Of a DNA stretch of 46,689 nt, positions 29,084-36,432 are shown in pieces; position 1 is the stretch's first letter; each line of letters opens with the position of its first letter. A program made the translations under genes and the position numbers. Below the pieces are notes generated by a model. That model ran no database searches. It worked only from the letters and a program-made list of their open reading frames with translations, and had not been told where the DNA came from. Origin of the DNA: a virus; the IMG/VR virus record IMGVR_UViG_3300031692_000005, positions 1 to 46,689 of that record; one strand, 5' to 3'.

Positions 29084-31432
29084 GTGGCCTCTAAGTCGTG
29101 TACCGCCTGTAGGCTTCACCTGACGTGTAAGCACGTCTGCATGCCAGGAGATGGTAAACAGAGAAAACCGTACGCCATGTTCGTAGGTGAAGCGCCTGGC
29201 GCAACGGAAGACGACGCCGGACGCCCCTTTGTGGGTGCGTCCGGCGATCGTCTACGGGGCTTGATCCGCCGCCTGGGGATCGAGAAGGACTGCATCATTA
29301 CGAATGCGGTGCGTTGCAGACCCCCCGAGAACCGCAAGCCTCGGTATGACGAGATCCAGACTTGTCGTGAGCATCTGATCGCTGAGGTGAGAAGGGTCAA
29401 GCCTGAGGTGATCGTGTTGCTGGGAGCCACGGCGATCCAATCCGTCATGGAGCTGAAGAGCGTGCGCGTGGGAGATTACCGGGGCCGGAAGAACTGGAGC
29501 TGGGAGGGGGCTCGCGTGATTGCAACCTACCATCCAGCCGCTACGCTCCGCCCGGGTGGGGAGCAGTACCTCCAGTGGCTGATCGAGGATCTCAATCGCC
29601 TGGCGAAGGAGGAGTGGACCCCGAGGGAATCCGTGACTTGGAGAGAGGTCAAGGGAGCGCAAGTGTGCCAGTACTTGCGGACGGGCAAGGATCCGGTGGC
29701 GATCGATATCGAGACCACCTGCCTAAGCCCCTTCGCTGATGACGCGCGTATCCTCTCCGTTGCGTGGAGTACTCGCAACGACCATGCCTACGTAACACGC
29801 GACGTGGAGGCATTCTTGGATGCCTTTTACAGTATCATGTACGAAAGGGTCTGGTTGGGGCACAACCTCAAGTTCGATCTGATGTGGTTGACGAGAGGAT
29901 TCACGAAGGGCGAGCGTGAAGAGTGGATGTTGGAAGACACGTACGTCTTGGCGCATCTGCTGGATGAGAACGCCCCCTCCAAGGGTCTCAAGACCCTGGC
30001 CGGCATGTATACAGGGTATGGACCCTACGCGGAAGGTGTCATGGAGGCCCGCGAGCATGAACAGATGGCCGCTTTGGAGCCCGACATGCTCATGCGCTAC
30101 AACGCCTATGACGCGGCTGCCACACGCAAGGTCTGGAAGGTACTCCGACCTCGGTTGCAGAAGGAGGGTCTGGAACGTCTGTACCGTGAGCAGATGGATC
30201 TACTGCCTGTCGTCATGGAAATGGAACAGGCAGGTGTCACGGTGGATCAGTGCCGTAGGATTGAGATGCTGACACAATACCAGGACAAGACGTCTGAAGT
30301 ATCCTCTCGGTTGTCAGAGCTGGGCCTTTCCAATCCAGGGAGTCACACCCAGTTGGCTCAGATACTACACATGGAAGGTAGACTTCCGGTGATCGCCAAG
30401 ACCAAGGCAGGTAAACCCAAGGTCGATATCGCCACGTTGCATGAGCTGCAACGGATCATGGACGATCCGATCTTCAGGTTGATCAACAAGGAGCGCCTGG
30501 CTGCCGTGATCGAGTTGGTCTTGGAGTATCGTTCTCTTACCAAGACGACTTCAACCTATCTGATCCCATTCTCCGATCCTGTGATTCATGCCAGCTTCAA
30601 CCAATGCGGAACCGTGACGGGAAGGTTCTCGTCCAGCAACCCCAACATGCAGAACATCCCCCGTGAGGGCAAGCACCCGGTCAAGGACATCTTCAAGGCT
30701 TCCGCCGGCCGTCTCTTCGTGGGTGCCGATTACTCTCAGATCGAGCTGAGGATAGGGGCTCAGATAACGCGAGACTCCGCCATGCTGGACGTGTTCCGCA
30801 AAGGTCTCGATCTCCACACGGAGACGGCACGCCAGATTCTGGGCCACGAACCCAGCAAGGAAGAGAGGGCGCACGCCAAGACGGTGAACTTTGGGATCTT
30901 CTATGGCATGGGAGCCAGAAGGCTGGCGGAGCAAACGGGACGCGATAAGGGTTGGGCGGCAAGCTACATTCGCAGTTGGTACGCCACCTACCCCGGTGTA
31001 AAGGCGTGGCAACAAGAGCAGGAACAACGCCTGCTGAAGGATGGCTTCCTGGTAAGCATCTTCGATCGCCGGAGACGCTTCGGCCTGCGTGTGAGAAGTA
31101 ACCGTAAGGAGGAGTATTTGGCGGCCCTGCGGGAAGCCTGCAACTTCCCTATCCAGTCCGCCGCTGGAGATTTGACTTCCATGGCTATGATCGTTCTACG
31201 GGCATCTCTCCCCAGGGAAGCGCAGATCGTGCTCAACATTCACGATCAGATCATTGTGGAGTGCCGAGAGAAGGACTGGGAGAAGGTGGCTGTGCGCATG
31301 TGGAACGTGATGGTGGATGCAGATGCACTGGTATCCAGATTCGGGTTTGATGTAGAGTTTCTCATCCCTACCCCGGTAGAAGTCAAAGTAGGCCCTACGT
31401 GGGGAGGGATGGAAGAGGTAGAGCTGTCTTGA
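29084..31432 (+). CDS. Fusion: family 4 uracil-DNA glycosylase + 3'-5' exonuclease + family A DNA polymerase
   Basis: 782 residues from a GTG behind GGGGGAAAAG. Residues 1-180 are a family 4-type UDG: GEAPGATEDDAGRPFVG (35-51), HPAATLRPG (150-158), and [4Fe-4S] ligand candidates Cys6/9, 78 and 94. Residues 200-370 are a DEDD exonuclease (Asp208/Glu210, Asp265, Asp343). Residues 375-782 are Pol A with motif A GADYSQIELR (547-556), motif B RAHAKTVNFGIFYG (595-608) and motif C IHDQ (719-722). All catalytic residues look intact. Phe603 holds the site of E. coli Phe762. The fusion could check for template uracil while copying. Confidence 0.93.
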   Translation: MASKSCTACRLHLTCKHVCMPGDGKQRKPYAMFVGEAPGATEDDAGRPFVGASGDRLRGLIRRLGIEKDCIITNAVRCRPPENRKPRYDEIQTCREHLIAEVRRVKPEVIVLLGATAIQSVMELKSVRVGDYRGRKNWSWEGARVIATYHPAATLRPGGEQYLQWLIEDLNRLAKEEWTPRESVTWREVKGAQVCQYLRTGKDPVAIDIETTCLSPFADDARILSVAWSTRNDHAYVTRDVEAFLDAFYSIMYERVWLGHNLKFDLMWLTRGFTKGEREEWMLEDTYVLAHLLDENAPSKGLKTLAGMYTGYGPYAEGVMEAREHEQMAALEPDMLMRYNAYDAAATRKVWKVLRPRLQKEGLERLYREQMDLLPVVMEMEQAGVTVDQCRRIEMLTQYQDKTSEVSSRLSELGLSNPGSHTQLAQILHMEGRLPVIAKTKAGKPKVDIATLHELQRIMDDPIFRLINKERLAAVIELVLEYRSLTKTTSTYLIPFSDPVIHASFNQCGTVTGRFSSSNPNMQNIPREGKHPVKDIFKASAGRLFVGADYSQIELRIGAQITRDSAMLDVFRKGLDLHTETARQILGHEPSKEERAHAKTVNFGIFYGMGARRLAEQTGRDKGWAASYIRSWYATYPGVKAWQQEQEQRLLKDGFLVSIFDRRRRFGLRVRSNRKEEYLAALREACNFPIQSAAGDLTSMAMIVLRASLPREAQIVLNIHDQIIVECREKDWEKVAVRMWNVMVDADALVSRFGFDVEFLIPTPVEVKVGPTWGGMEEVELS

Positions 31433-31445
31433 CAAGGAGGATTGT

Positions 31446-32234
31446 ATGGCTCGCAAGAAGGACAGGGTAGTCAACGAGATTGACATGGACGAGGCAGTCG
31501 TCTCTGTTGGGGGATCGAAGTCCGAGTTTCTCAACGTCAAGGATGACATCGACTATGACATCCGCTTCCTGCCACCTGTAGGCAACAAGCCTGACGGCAC
31601 TCCGCTCAAGACCCCGTGGTTGGAGCATGCCACGCACGGGAAGTTCGTGGCCGGCAAGTGGAGTGGTTTCACCGTCGAGGGAAGCGACCGCAAGCGACAA
31701 CTCCACTGCCTGGAGGTTCACGGCACCGGCTACTGCCCCGCGTGTGCCTTGAAGGAATACAGCGAAGAGGAAGGCGAGGACGTCTCTTGGCTGGAGCCCC
31801 GCACGAAGTTCTTGATGAACTGTGTCGTGGATGACGAGCTGCGCGTGTTCGATGCTCCTCCGAGTGTGGTGGCCGCATTGCAGGACTACATCAAGAACAA
31901 GAAGTATGGCGTCAAGCTGTTCGACCCTGCGGTGGGCCGGAACTTCACAATGACGCGAATCAAGAAGCCCAACGGATTCCGTGAGTACAAGCTGGTACCG
32001 GATCCTGAAAGCAGTAGGGTGATCTTCGATGACTGGAAGGATCGGGTTCCGGAGTTGAGCGGTTTCGTCCAGCTCTTCTCCGAGCAGGAGATGGTAGACA
32101 TCCTCGTGCAGAACCTGACAGGCATCTTGCCTGTTGAGGAAGCCTTCAACAAGAAGGCGTCGAAGCCGGCTCCCGCCAAGGGGAAGAAGACGACCTCCGC
32201 CAAGGGGAAGAAGACGTCCCCCCGAAAGCGGTAG
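31446..32234 (+). CDS. gp32-like single-stranded DNA-binding protein
   Basis: 262 residues, ATG behind AAGGAGGATTGT. A gp32-type OB core is suggested by DIDYDIRFLPPVG, the Cys-containing segment LHCLEVHGTGYCPACALKEY (zinc-site-like) and FLMNCVVDDELRVFDAP. The C-terminal tail is strongly basic (KPAPAKGKKTTSAKGKKTS), the reverse of the acidic tail usual for SSBs. It lies straight after the polymerase. It should coat single-stranded DNA at the fork and in recombination. Confidence 0.8.
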   Translation: MARKKDRVVNEIDMDEAVVSVGGSKSEFLNVKDDIDYDIRFLPPVGNKPDGTPLKTPWLEHATHGKFVAGKWSGFTVEGSDRKRQLHCLEVHGTGYCPACALKEYSEEEGEDVSWLEPRTKFLMNCVVDDELRVFDAPPSVVAALQDYIKNKKYGVKLFDPAVGRNFTMTRIKKPNGFREYKLVPDPESSRVIFDDWKDRVPELSGFVQLFSEQEMVDILVQNLTGILPVEEAFNKKASKPAPAKGKKTTSAKGKKTSPRKR

Positions 32235-32236
32235 CG

Positions 32237-32422
32237 ATGAACGCCTGCGAGTGGCGCGTACTATTCGGCACACTCGTGTGTCTCCTCGCCCCCGGGCTGG
32301 GGGTGTTCTGTGCACTGGAGGCGTTTCGGCGAGGGAGGAGACTCGTGTCGATATACATCTTGATCTTGGGGTGGATCCTCTGCTGGTTGGCTTTGAGCTG
32401 GGTGATCCACACCGCATGGTAG
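32237..32422 (+). CDS. Small two-helix membrane protein, holin candidate
   Basis: 61 residues with two hydrophobic segments (VLFGTLVCLLAPGLGVFCAL and IYILILGWILCWLALSWVI) separated by a basic turn RRGRRLV. Size, charge and topology are holin-like, but it lies between the SSB and another small gene, not next to the M15 peptidase. It begins two bases after the SSB stop. Confidence 0.5.
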   Translation: MNACEWRVLFGTLVCLLAPGLGVFCALEAFRRGRRLVSIYILILGWILCWLALSWVIHTAW

Positions 32423-32431
32423 GGAGGAGCA

Positions 32432-32632
32432 ATGACGGAAGATACCGTGGAAGGTCTGCGTAGGGTACACAAGATATCATTGGACATGGTTGCGGAGTTG
32501 AGCCCTGAAGCTCAAAGCGTGATTACGATGGCAACAGAGATGCTGGAACGACTCGACTCACGGCCGCTCACCAAGCTCGCCCTTGCGCTTTGGTGCCAGA
32601 AGTGGGTGCTCGAAGTACTGGAGAAGCCATGA
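32432..32632 (+). CDS. Small helical protein, unknown
   Basis: 66 residues, ATG behind GGGAGGAGCA. Wholly helical (LRRVHKISLDMVAELSP, VITMATEMLERLD), ending WVLEVLEKP. Its stop overlaps the nuclease start as ATGA. Possibly a partner of the nuclease; no motif recognised. Confidence 0.6.
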   Translation: MTEDTVEGLRRVHKISLDMVAELSPEAQSVITMATEMLERLDSRPLTKLALALWCQKWVLEVLEKP

Positions 32633-33711
32633 AACGTGCGGTGGTGTCTCAATCTCATGGGCAACTAGCTAGAGAGATCCGGGATGAGCTGCATAGTGCC
32701 GGCAATCACCGGTGCCTTCATCCTCACGTCAGACCCGACTTCTTTCGTGTGTCCAATACGAAAGAGTGCATGCGAGCCGTGTACTATGGCAGGATAGGCC
32801 TGCCGTGGAGCAATCCATTCCTGCCCGACCTGGAAGAGAAGCTCTCCAAGGGAACTCTGCTTCACGACCATATCCGTCAGGAGTTGATCACACGCTTCAG
32901 CCACTACGGTATCGCCTACTCGAACCCTGAGATCCTGCTTACTGGAGAGTACACCGTCAAGGTAGATGGTGACGCCGTGACGGTGAAGCTCCAAGGCCAT
33001 TGCGATGGCATCCTGGCGAAGCCGCCTGTACATGAATCGCTGAATCCATGGATCTGGGAGGTAGAGCCGCCGATGTTCATTCCGGAGGCCCTACTGGAGA
33101 TCAAAACCACGTCACGAGAAGGGTACCATGCCGTAGCGAATCGCGTCATGGAGCCGGGGCATTACTCGTACAACTACGTGAAGCAAGGGTTTCGCTACAT
33201 TACCCTGTGGAACGACAAGTACCCGGATCGCAAGATCGATCGCTTGTGCGTGCTCATGTATAACTGCAATGGGGATGTAGACTCGACCACGGGCATGCCC
33301 ATGAAGGATTACTGGTTCCGGTATGATCGGGGGGTGTTTGTAGAGGACATGGAACAACTGGCTGGGGTGGAAAGGGATGTCCAAAATGGCAAAGTCCCCA
33401 CGAGGGGCTACGAAACGCGCAGTGCGTGGCAGTGCAAAGGCTGCACCTGGAAGAACCTCTGTTGGTCAGACGAGCAACCCAAGCCTGCTGCTACTCGCCG
33501 CCCTGCGAAGGCAAGACCTACACGGGCTGATCGGAGCAAAGGTTCCGCTAGAACTCTGGAACGGGGATCTTCGGCTGCTACGACAAGCGTTGGATCTGTA
33601 TTGGAAAAGGGCCAAGCGAAGTCAAGCCGAAGCGGATCCACGCGGGGTAAGGCTGCTCGTAAAGCGCCTGGCCGGAAAGTCGTGGGAAAGGGTCGAAGGG
33701 CTGGTCGCTGA
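32629..33711 (+). CDS. PD-(D/E)XK nuclease, Cas4/RecB-like with Cys cluster
   Basis: 360 residues from the ATG at 32629. Cys47, His79, GHCDGI (Asp126) and LLEIKTTS (Glu157, Lys159) give the nuclease core. A CKGCTWKNLCW block (Cys269, 272, 278) with Cys47 completes the four-cysteine iron-sulphur pattern of Cas4/RecB-type enzymes. It degrades or trims DNA ends in recombination. After residue ~280 comes an 80-residue Lys/Arg/Ala/Ser tail that overlaps the helicase gene in another frame. Confidence 0.82.
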   Translation: MKRAVVSQSHGQLAREIRDELHSAGNHRCLHPHVRPDFFRVSNTKECMRAVYYGRIGLPWSNPFLPDLEEKLSKGTLLHDHIRQELITRFSHYGIAYSNPEILLTGEYTVKVDGDAVTVKLQGHCDGILAKPPVHESLNPWIWEVEPPMFIPEALLEIKTTSREGYHAVANRVMEPGHYSYNYVKQGFRYITLWNDKYPDRKIDRLCVLMYNCNGDVDSTTGMPMKDYWFRYDRGVFVEDMEQLAGVERDVQNGKVPTRGYETRSAWQCKGCTWKNLCWSDEQPKPAATRRPAKARPTRADRSKGSARTLERGSSAATTSVGSVLEKGQAKSSRSGSTRGKAARKAPGRKVVGKGRRAGR

Positions 33712-34717
33712 GCTGGAGAAGATCGCCATTCCCAAGGACCGGGTGATCTATGACGTACTGGAAGACTGGATCCAGCGCCAGAGCCTCTACATGATGGCTC
33801 AAGAGATCCTGAGCGAGTACGACAAGCCGGGGGCCGGCGGCAAGTTGGAGACGACCACGTATCGAGATCGACTGGATGCCTTGTCGGGACTGACCTTCGA
33901 GGCTGAAGAGGAGCACCAGATCGATTACGTCACGGCCCCCACGGACTACTACGCTGAGATCATGCGTGGACGGGTGCCCACCGGGATCGAAGCGATCGAC
34001 CGCTCGATTCGAGGGGGTATCGGACCGGGCGAGTTCGGCTTGGTGATCGCTCCGCCCAAGCGGGGAAAGACCACCATTTTGGTGAACTTTGGGGCGAATG
34101 CGGCCCTGGCAGGAAAGAGAGTTCTTCACATCAGCTTGGAGATTCATAGTCTTGTTGCGCTGGAACGATACGATATGAGATTATCAGGGTACACCAGCGA
34201 TAGGCTTCAACAGGACACACGGCTCATGTCCAAGGGTAGAAACGCCGTGAAGAAGGCCAAGGGTGGGATCATCATTCAGGATCTGTCGCATGAAGTGGTT
34301 ACGGTAAGCCGGGTGGAAAGCCTGATCCGTAGGTACTCCCCCCTCGACCTGGTGATCTTGGATTACCCAGGGCTGATGTTTGGGAATGCCACTGAGCGCA
34401 GATTCGAGATCGGGAACGTCACCCGGGATCTGCGCCGGTTGGCTCATAGGATGTACGTTCCGATGTGGGGAGCGGCCCAGGGGAACCGCTCCACGATTGA
34501 CGCTGAGGAATACGGGATGAGTGGCATCGCTGAGGACATCTCGCAGATGTTTACGTGTGATCTTGCGGTCTGTGCGATGCAGACCGACGAGGAGAAGTCC
34601 AAAGGTCTCATGCGGCTTCATGTGGAAGCTACGCGAGGAGCGGCGTTCAATCCAACCGCTTTCGTTCGCATGGGATTCGACACCATGACCATGTCACCTG
34701 TACGGGAGGAAGTATGA
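33386..34717 (+). CDS. DnaB-like replicative helicase
   Basis: 443 residues from the ATG at 33386, behind GGAAAGGG with a 9-base gap; an ATG at 33377 is alternative. The RecA-like core has Walker A APPKRGKTT (222-230) and Walker B DLVILDYPGL (321-330), with a VLHISLE step. The helical N-terminal part (SLLLLAALRRQDLHGLI...) resembles DnaB-family collars. It unwinds DNA 5'-3' at the fork. The first ~110 codons overlap the nuclease tail out of frame. The very N-terminus (MAKSPRGATKRAVRG) is basic and probably disordered. Confidence 0.85.
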   Translation: MAKSPRGATKRAVRGSAKAAPGRTSVGQTSNPSLLLLAALRRQDLHGLIGAKVPLELWNGDLRLLRQALDLYWKRAKRSQAEADPRGVRLLVKRLAGKSWERVEGLVAELEKIAIPKDRVIYDVLEDWIQRQSLYMMAQEILSEYDKPGAGGKLETTTYRDRLDALSGLTFEAEEEHQIDYVTAPTDYYAEIMRGRVPTGIEAIDRSIRGGIGPGEFGLVIAPPKRGKTTILVNFGANAALAGKRVLHISLEIHSLVALERYDMRLSGYTSDRLQQDTRLMSKGRNAVKKAKGGIIIQDLSHEVVTVSRVESLIRRYSPLDLVILDYPGLMFGNATERRFEIGNVTRDLRRLAHRMYVPMWGAAQGNRSTIDAEEYGMSGIAEDISQMFTCDLAVCAMQTDEEKSKGLMRLHVEATRGAAFNPTAFVRMGFDTMTMSPVREEV

Positions 34718-35094
34718 TTCCGAGACTCACGGAAGAGCAGGCAATCGAGCTGGGGAAGAAGCTCAAGGAGTACCGAGAGGGCAACGATGTCAGCTTGGAG
34801 GAGTTCGCTCAGCAAGTCCAGAAAGCGGCGGGTACGCTGGGTCTGCATGGCGAGATCAACCACCAAGACATCTACCAAATGGAAAGCCGTGGCAGTGGTC
34901 TGCGGTACATCGCCTATGGGTTGGCCCTGGAGGTGACCGGATTCCCCGTCAAGGAGGCGTTGCATGTTGTACTCAACGGGAATCGATCCAAGCGTGGGGC
35001 CGAGCGGGGTGTTGGGAATCGTAAGGCTAAGAATGCCGCCCCCGCCGGCAAGACCCGGAATCGTAGGGCGGGCAACGCTCGTACGAAGAAATGA
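34714..35094 (+). CDS. Xre-like helix-turn-helix protein
   Basis: 126 residues, ATG overlapping the helicase stop. Residues ~10-75 form an HTH of the Xre type (LGKKLKEYREGNDVSLEEFA through INHQDIYQMESRGSGLR). From residue 84 the remaining 43 residues are a basic tail (KRGAERGVGNRKAKNAAPAG) that overlaps the resolvase gene out of frame. A DNA-binding regulator or replication accessory is likely. Confidence 0.65.
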   Translation: MIPRLTEEQAIELGKKLKEYREGNDVSLEEFAQQVQKAAGTLGLHGEINHQDIYQMESRGSGLRYIAYGLALEVTGFPVKEALHVVLNGNRSKRGAERGVGNRKAKNAAPAGKTRNRRAGNARTKK

Positions 35095-35500
35095 TGAGGA
35101 TCTGCTCTCCTGGATCGATCGGGTGGCGAGCAATGTGAAGACCCTGTTCGAGCCACCCTATGTGATCGAGGTGGCCGTGTTCCACAAGGGCGCTCCCATG
35201 GAGCTGTTCGACCAGGGAGGGTTCATCTTCGGGTTGGCCTCTCAGCTACGGAGAGACTCGAAGGATCGAGTCAATATGGTCAACCCCGCACAAGTCAAAG
35301 CGGCCGTGGGCCGTCGTCGGCCTCGTGGTCCGACGACGGCATCCACGAAGAAGAACTGGATTGTTCAAGCAGCCATGGAGGACATAGAAGGTGCGCAGGA
35401 TCTTCAAGCCGAGACAAAGAAGCGTAGAGAAGCCCTCGCCGATGCTATCTACATCGCCAAGGCTGGAATCATCCTCTTTGGAGAAGACTCCGCCGGATGA
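34964..35500 (+). CDS. RuvC-like Holliday-junction resolvase (RNase H fold)
   Basis: 178 residues from the ATG at 34964, with AAGGAGG before it. The acidic triad is seen in STGIDPS (Asp8), YVIEVAVFHKG (Glu69) and EALADAIYIAKAG (Asp160), the arrangement of RuvC-type enzymes. A middle VNMVNPAQVKAAVG fits the family's substrate-loop region. Resolves branched DNA before packaging. It overlaps the HTH gene by 131 bases and the methyltransferase by 110. Confidence 0.8.
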   Translation: MLYSTGIDPSVGPSGVLGIVRLRMPPPPARPGIVGRATLVRRNDEDLLSWIDRVASNVKTLFEPPYVIEVAVFHKGAPMELFDQGGFIFGLASQLRRDSKDRVNMVNPAQVKAAVGRRRPRGPTTASTKKNWIVQAAMEDIEGAQDLQAETKKRREALADAIYIAKAGIILFGEDSAG

Positions 35501-36242
35501 ACCCATACCCGATCTCACGTGGAGACTGCGCTGGATGCGAGCGGCCGAGACCATGGCGACCATGCAGGACCCCCATGTGGGTGGCTGGTTCTCGCCGGCG
35601 GAATCTCACATGCTGAGGGACATCTGTTTGACGATGTTGCCGGATACGTTGGCCGTGGAGATCGGCAGCTTCATGGGGAAGAGCACTCGTTGGGCTTACA
35701 TGGGTACGCTCTTCTCCGGCGCTCAACTCGCGTGCGTGGATCCCTTCACCTCCAGCGGGGCGGGAGAACCGGAGCACATCGTCCGGTTCTACCGCAAGCT
35801 GGCCCCTCATGGGAGCTTCTCTGTCTGGGTTGGGAATCTCAGTCCCTTCACGCAGCGGTTGCCCCAGGAGGAGATCGAGGTCCACCTGGAGGAGAGTAGG
35901 AAAGCTGCGGCTTCTTGGGGAGACCGCAAGATTTCCGTACTCTTCATCGATGGACTTCATACAGAATGCCTGTTAGACTTGCAGGCATGGCTCCCCCATC
36001 TGGAAGACCACGCCATGGTGCTCATGCACGACGTCAACGGAAGTGGGGCCTACGGTGAGTCGGGGCCTGACAACACCTACTACCACATGATCCAAGGAGG
36101 TTGGACACCCTATGGAAGAGCAGACTCCCTCGCAGCCCTCACCCGAGACCCCGGTTGGTGGCACACCCGATACGAGTCCATCAACGCCCTCATCTCCTCC
36201 ATCACCGCCGGAGAAGCGGATAATCCTGAAGGTGCTTCCTGA
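35391..36242 (+). CDS. Class I SAM-dependent methyltransferase (Methyltransf_24 type)
   Basis: 283 residues from the GTG at 35391, which has GGAGG 9 bases upstream; the ATG at 35442 is alternative. Motif I VEIGSFMGKST (89-99), the acidic loop ACVDPF (114-119), LFIDGLHT (184-191) and MHDV (212-215) match class I methyltransferases, notably those acting on small molecules or sugars. There is no DNA target-recognition domain. The first 35 residues are basic and lie in the overlap with the resolvase gene. Confidence 0.8.
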   Translation: MRRIFKPRQRSVEKPSPMLSTSPRLESSSLEKTPPDEPIPDLTWRLRWMRAAETMATMQDPHVGGWFSPAESHMLRDICLTMLPDTLAVEIGSFMGKSTRWAYMGTLFSGAQLACVDPFTSSGAGEPEHIVRFYRKLAPHGSFSVWVGNLSPFTQRLPQEEIEVHLEESRKAAASWGDRKISVLFIDGLHTECLLDLQAWLPHLEDHAMVLMHDVNGSGAYGESGPDNTYYHMIQGGWTPYGRADSLAALTRDPGWWHTRYESINALISSITAGEADNPEGAS

Positions 36243-36432
36243 TGGAAGCATGCAGATGGATGATGGGGACCTTCCTCTAAGTTTGCAGTTGGCACTGCTT
36301 CAATCAGGGTTGACGCAGGTGTTCGCGGACACAATCGAGAAGCGCGTTCTTCACTCCATGATGACCATGGCACGTATGGAGCAAGTCATGCAGGAGAAAC
36401 GCATCCTCACAACCAAGGGCATGAAACCATGA
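36112..36432 (+). CDS. Small protein with Pro-rich N-terminus
   Basis: 106 residues, ATG behind AAGGAGG with an 11-base gap. Residues 1-34 are Pro/Ser/Thr-rich (EEQTPSQPSPETPVGGTPD...) and lie in the 131-base overlap with the methyltransferase. Residues 35-106 are a normal domain (RIILKVLPDGSMQMDDGDLP, then helices). Its stop overlaps the start of the 796-residue protein (ATGA). Function unknown. Confidence 0.65.
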   Translation: MEEQTPSQPSPETPVGGTPDTSPSTPSSPPSPPEKRIILKVLPDGSMQMDDGDLPLSLQLALLQSGLTQVFADTIEKRVLHSMMTMARMEQVMQEKRILTTKGMKP

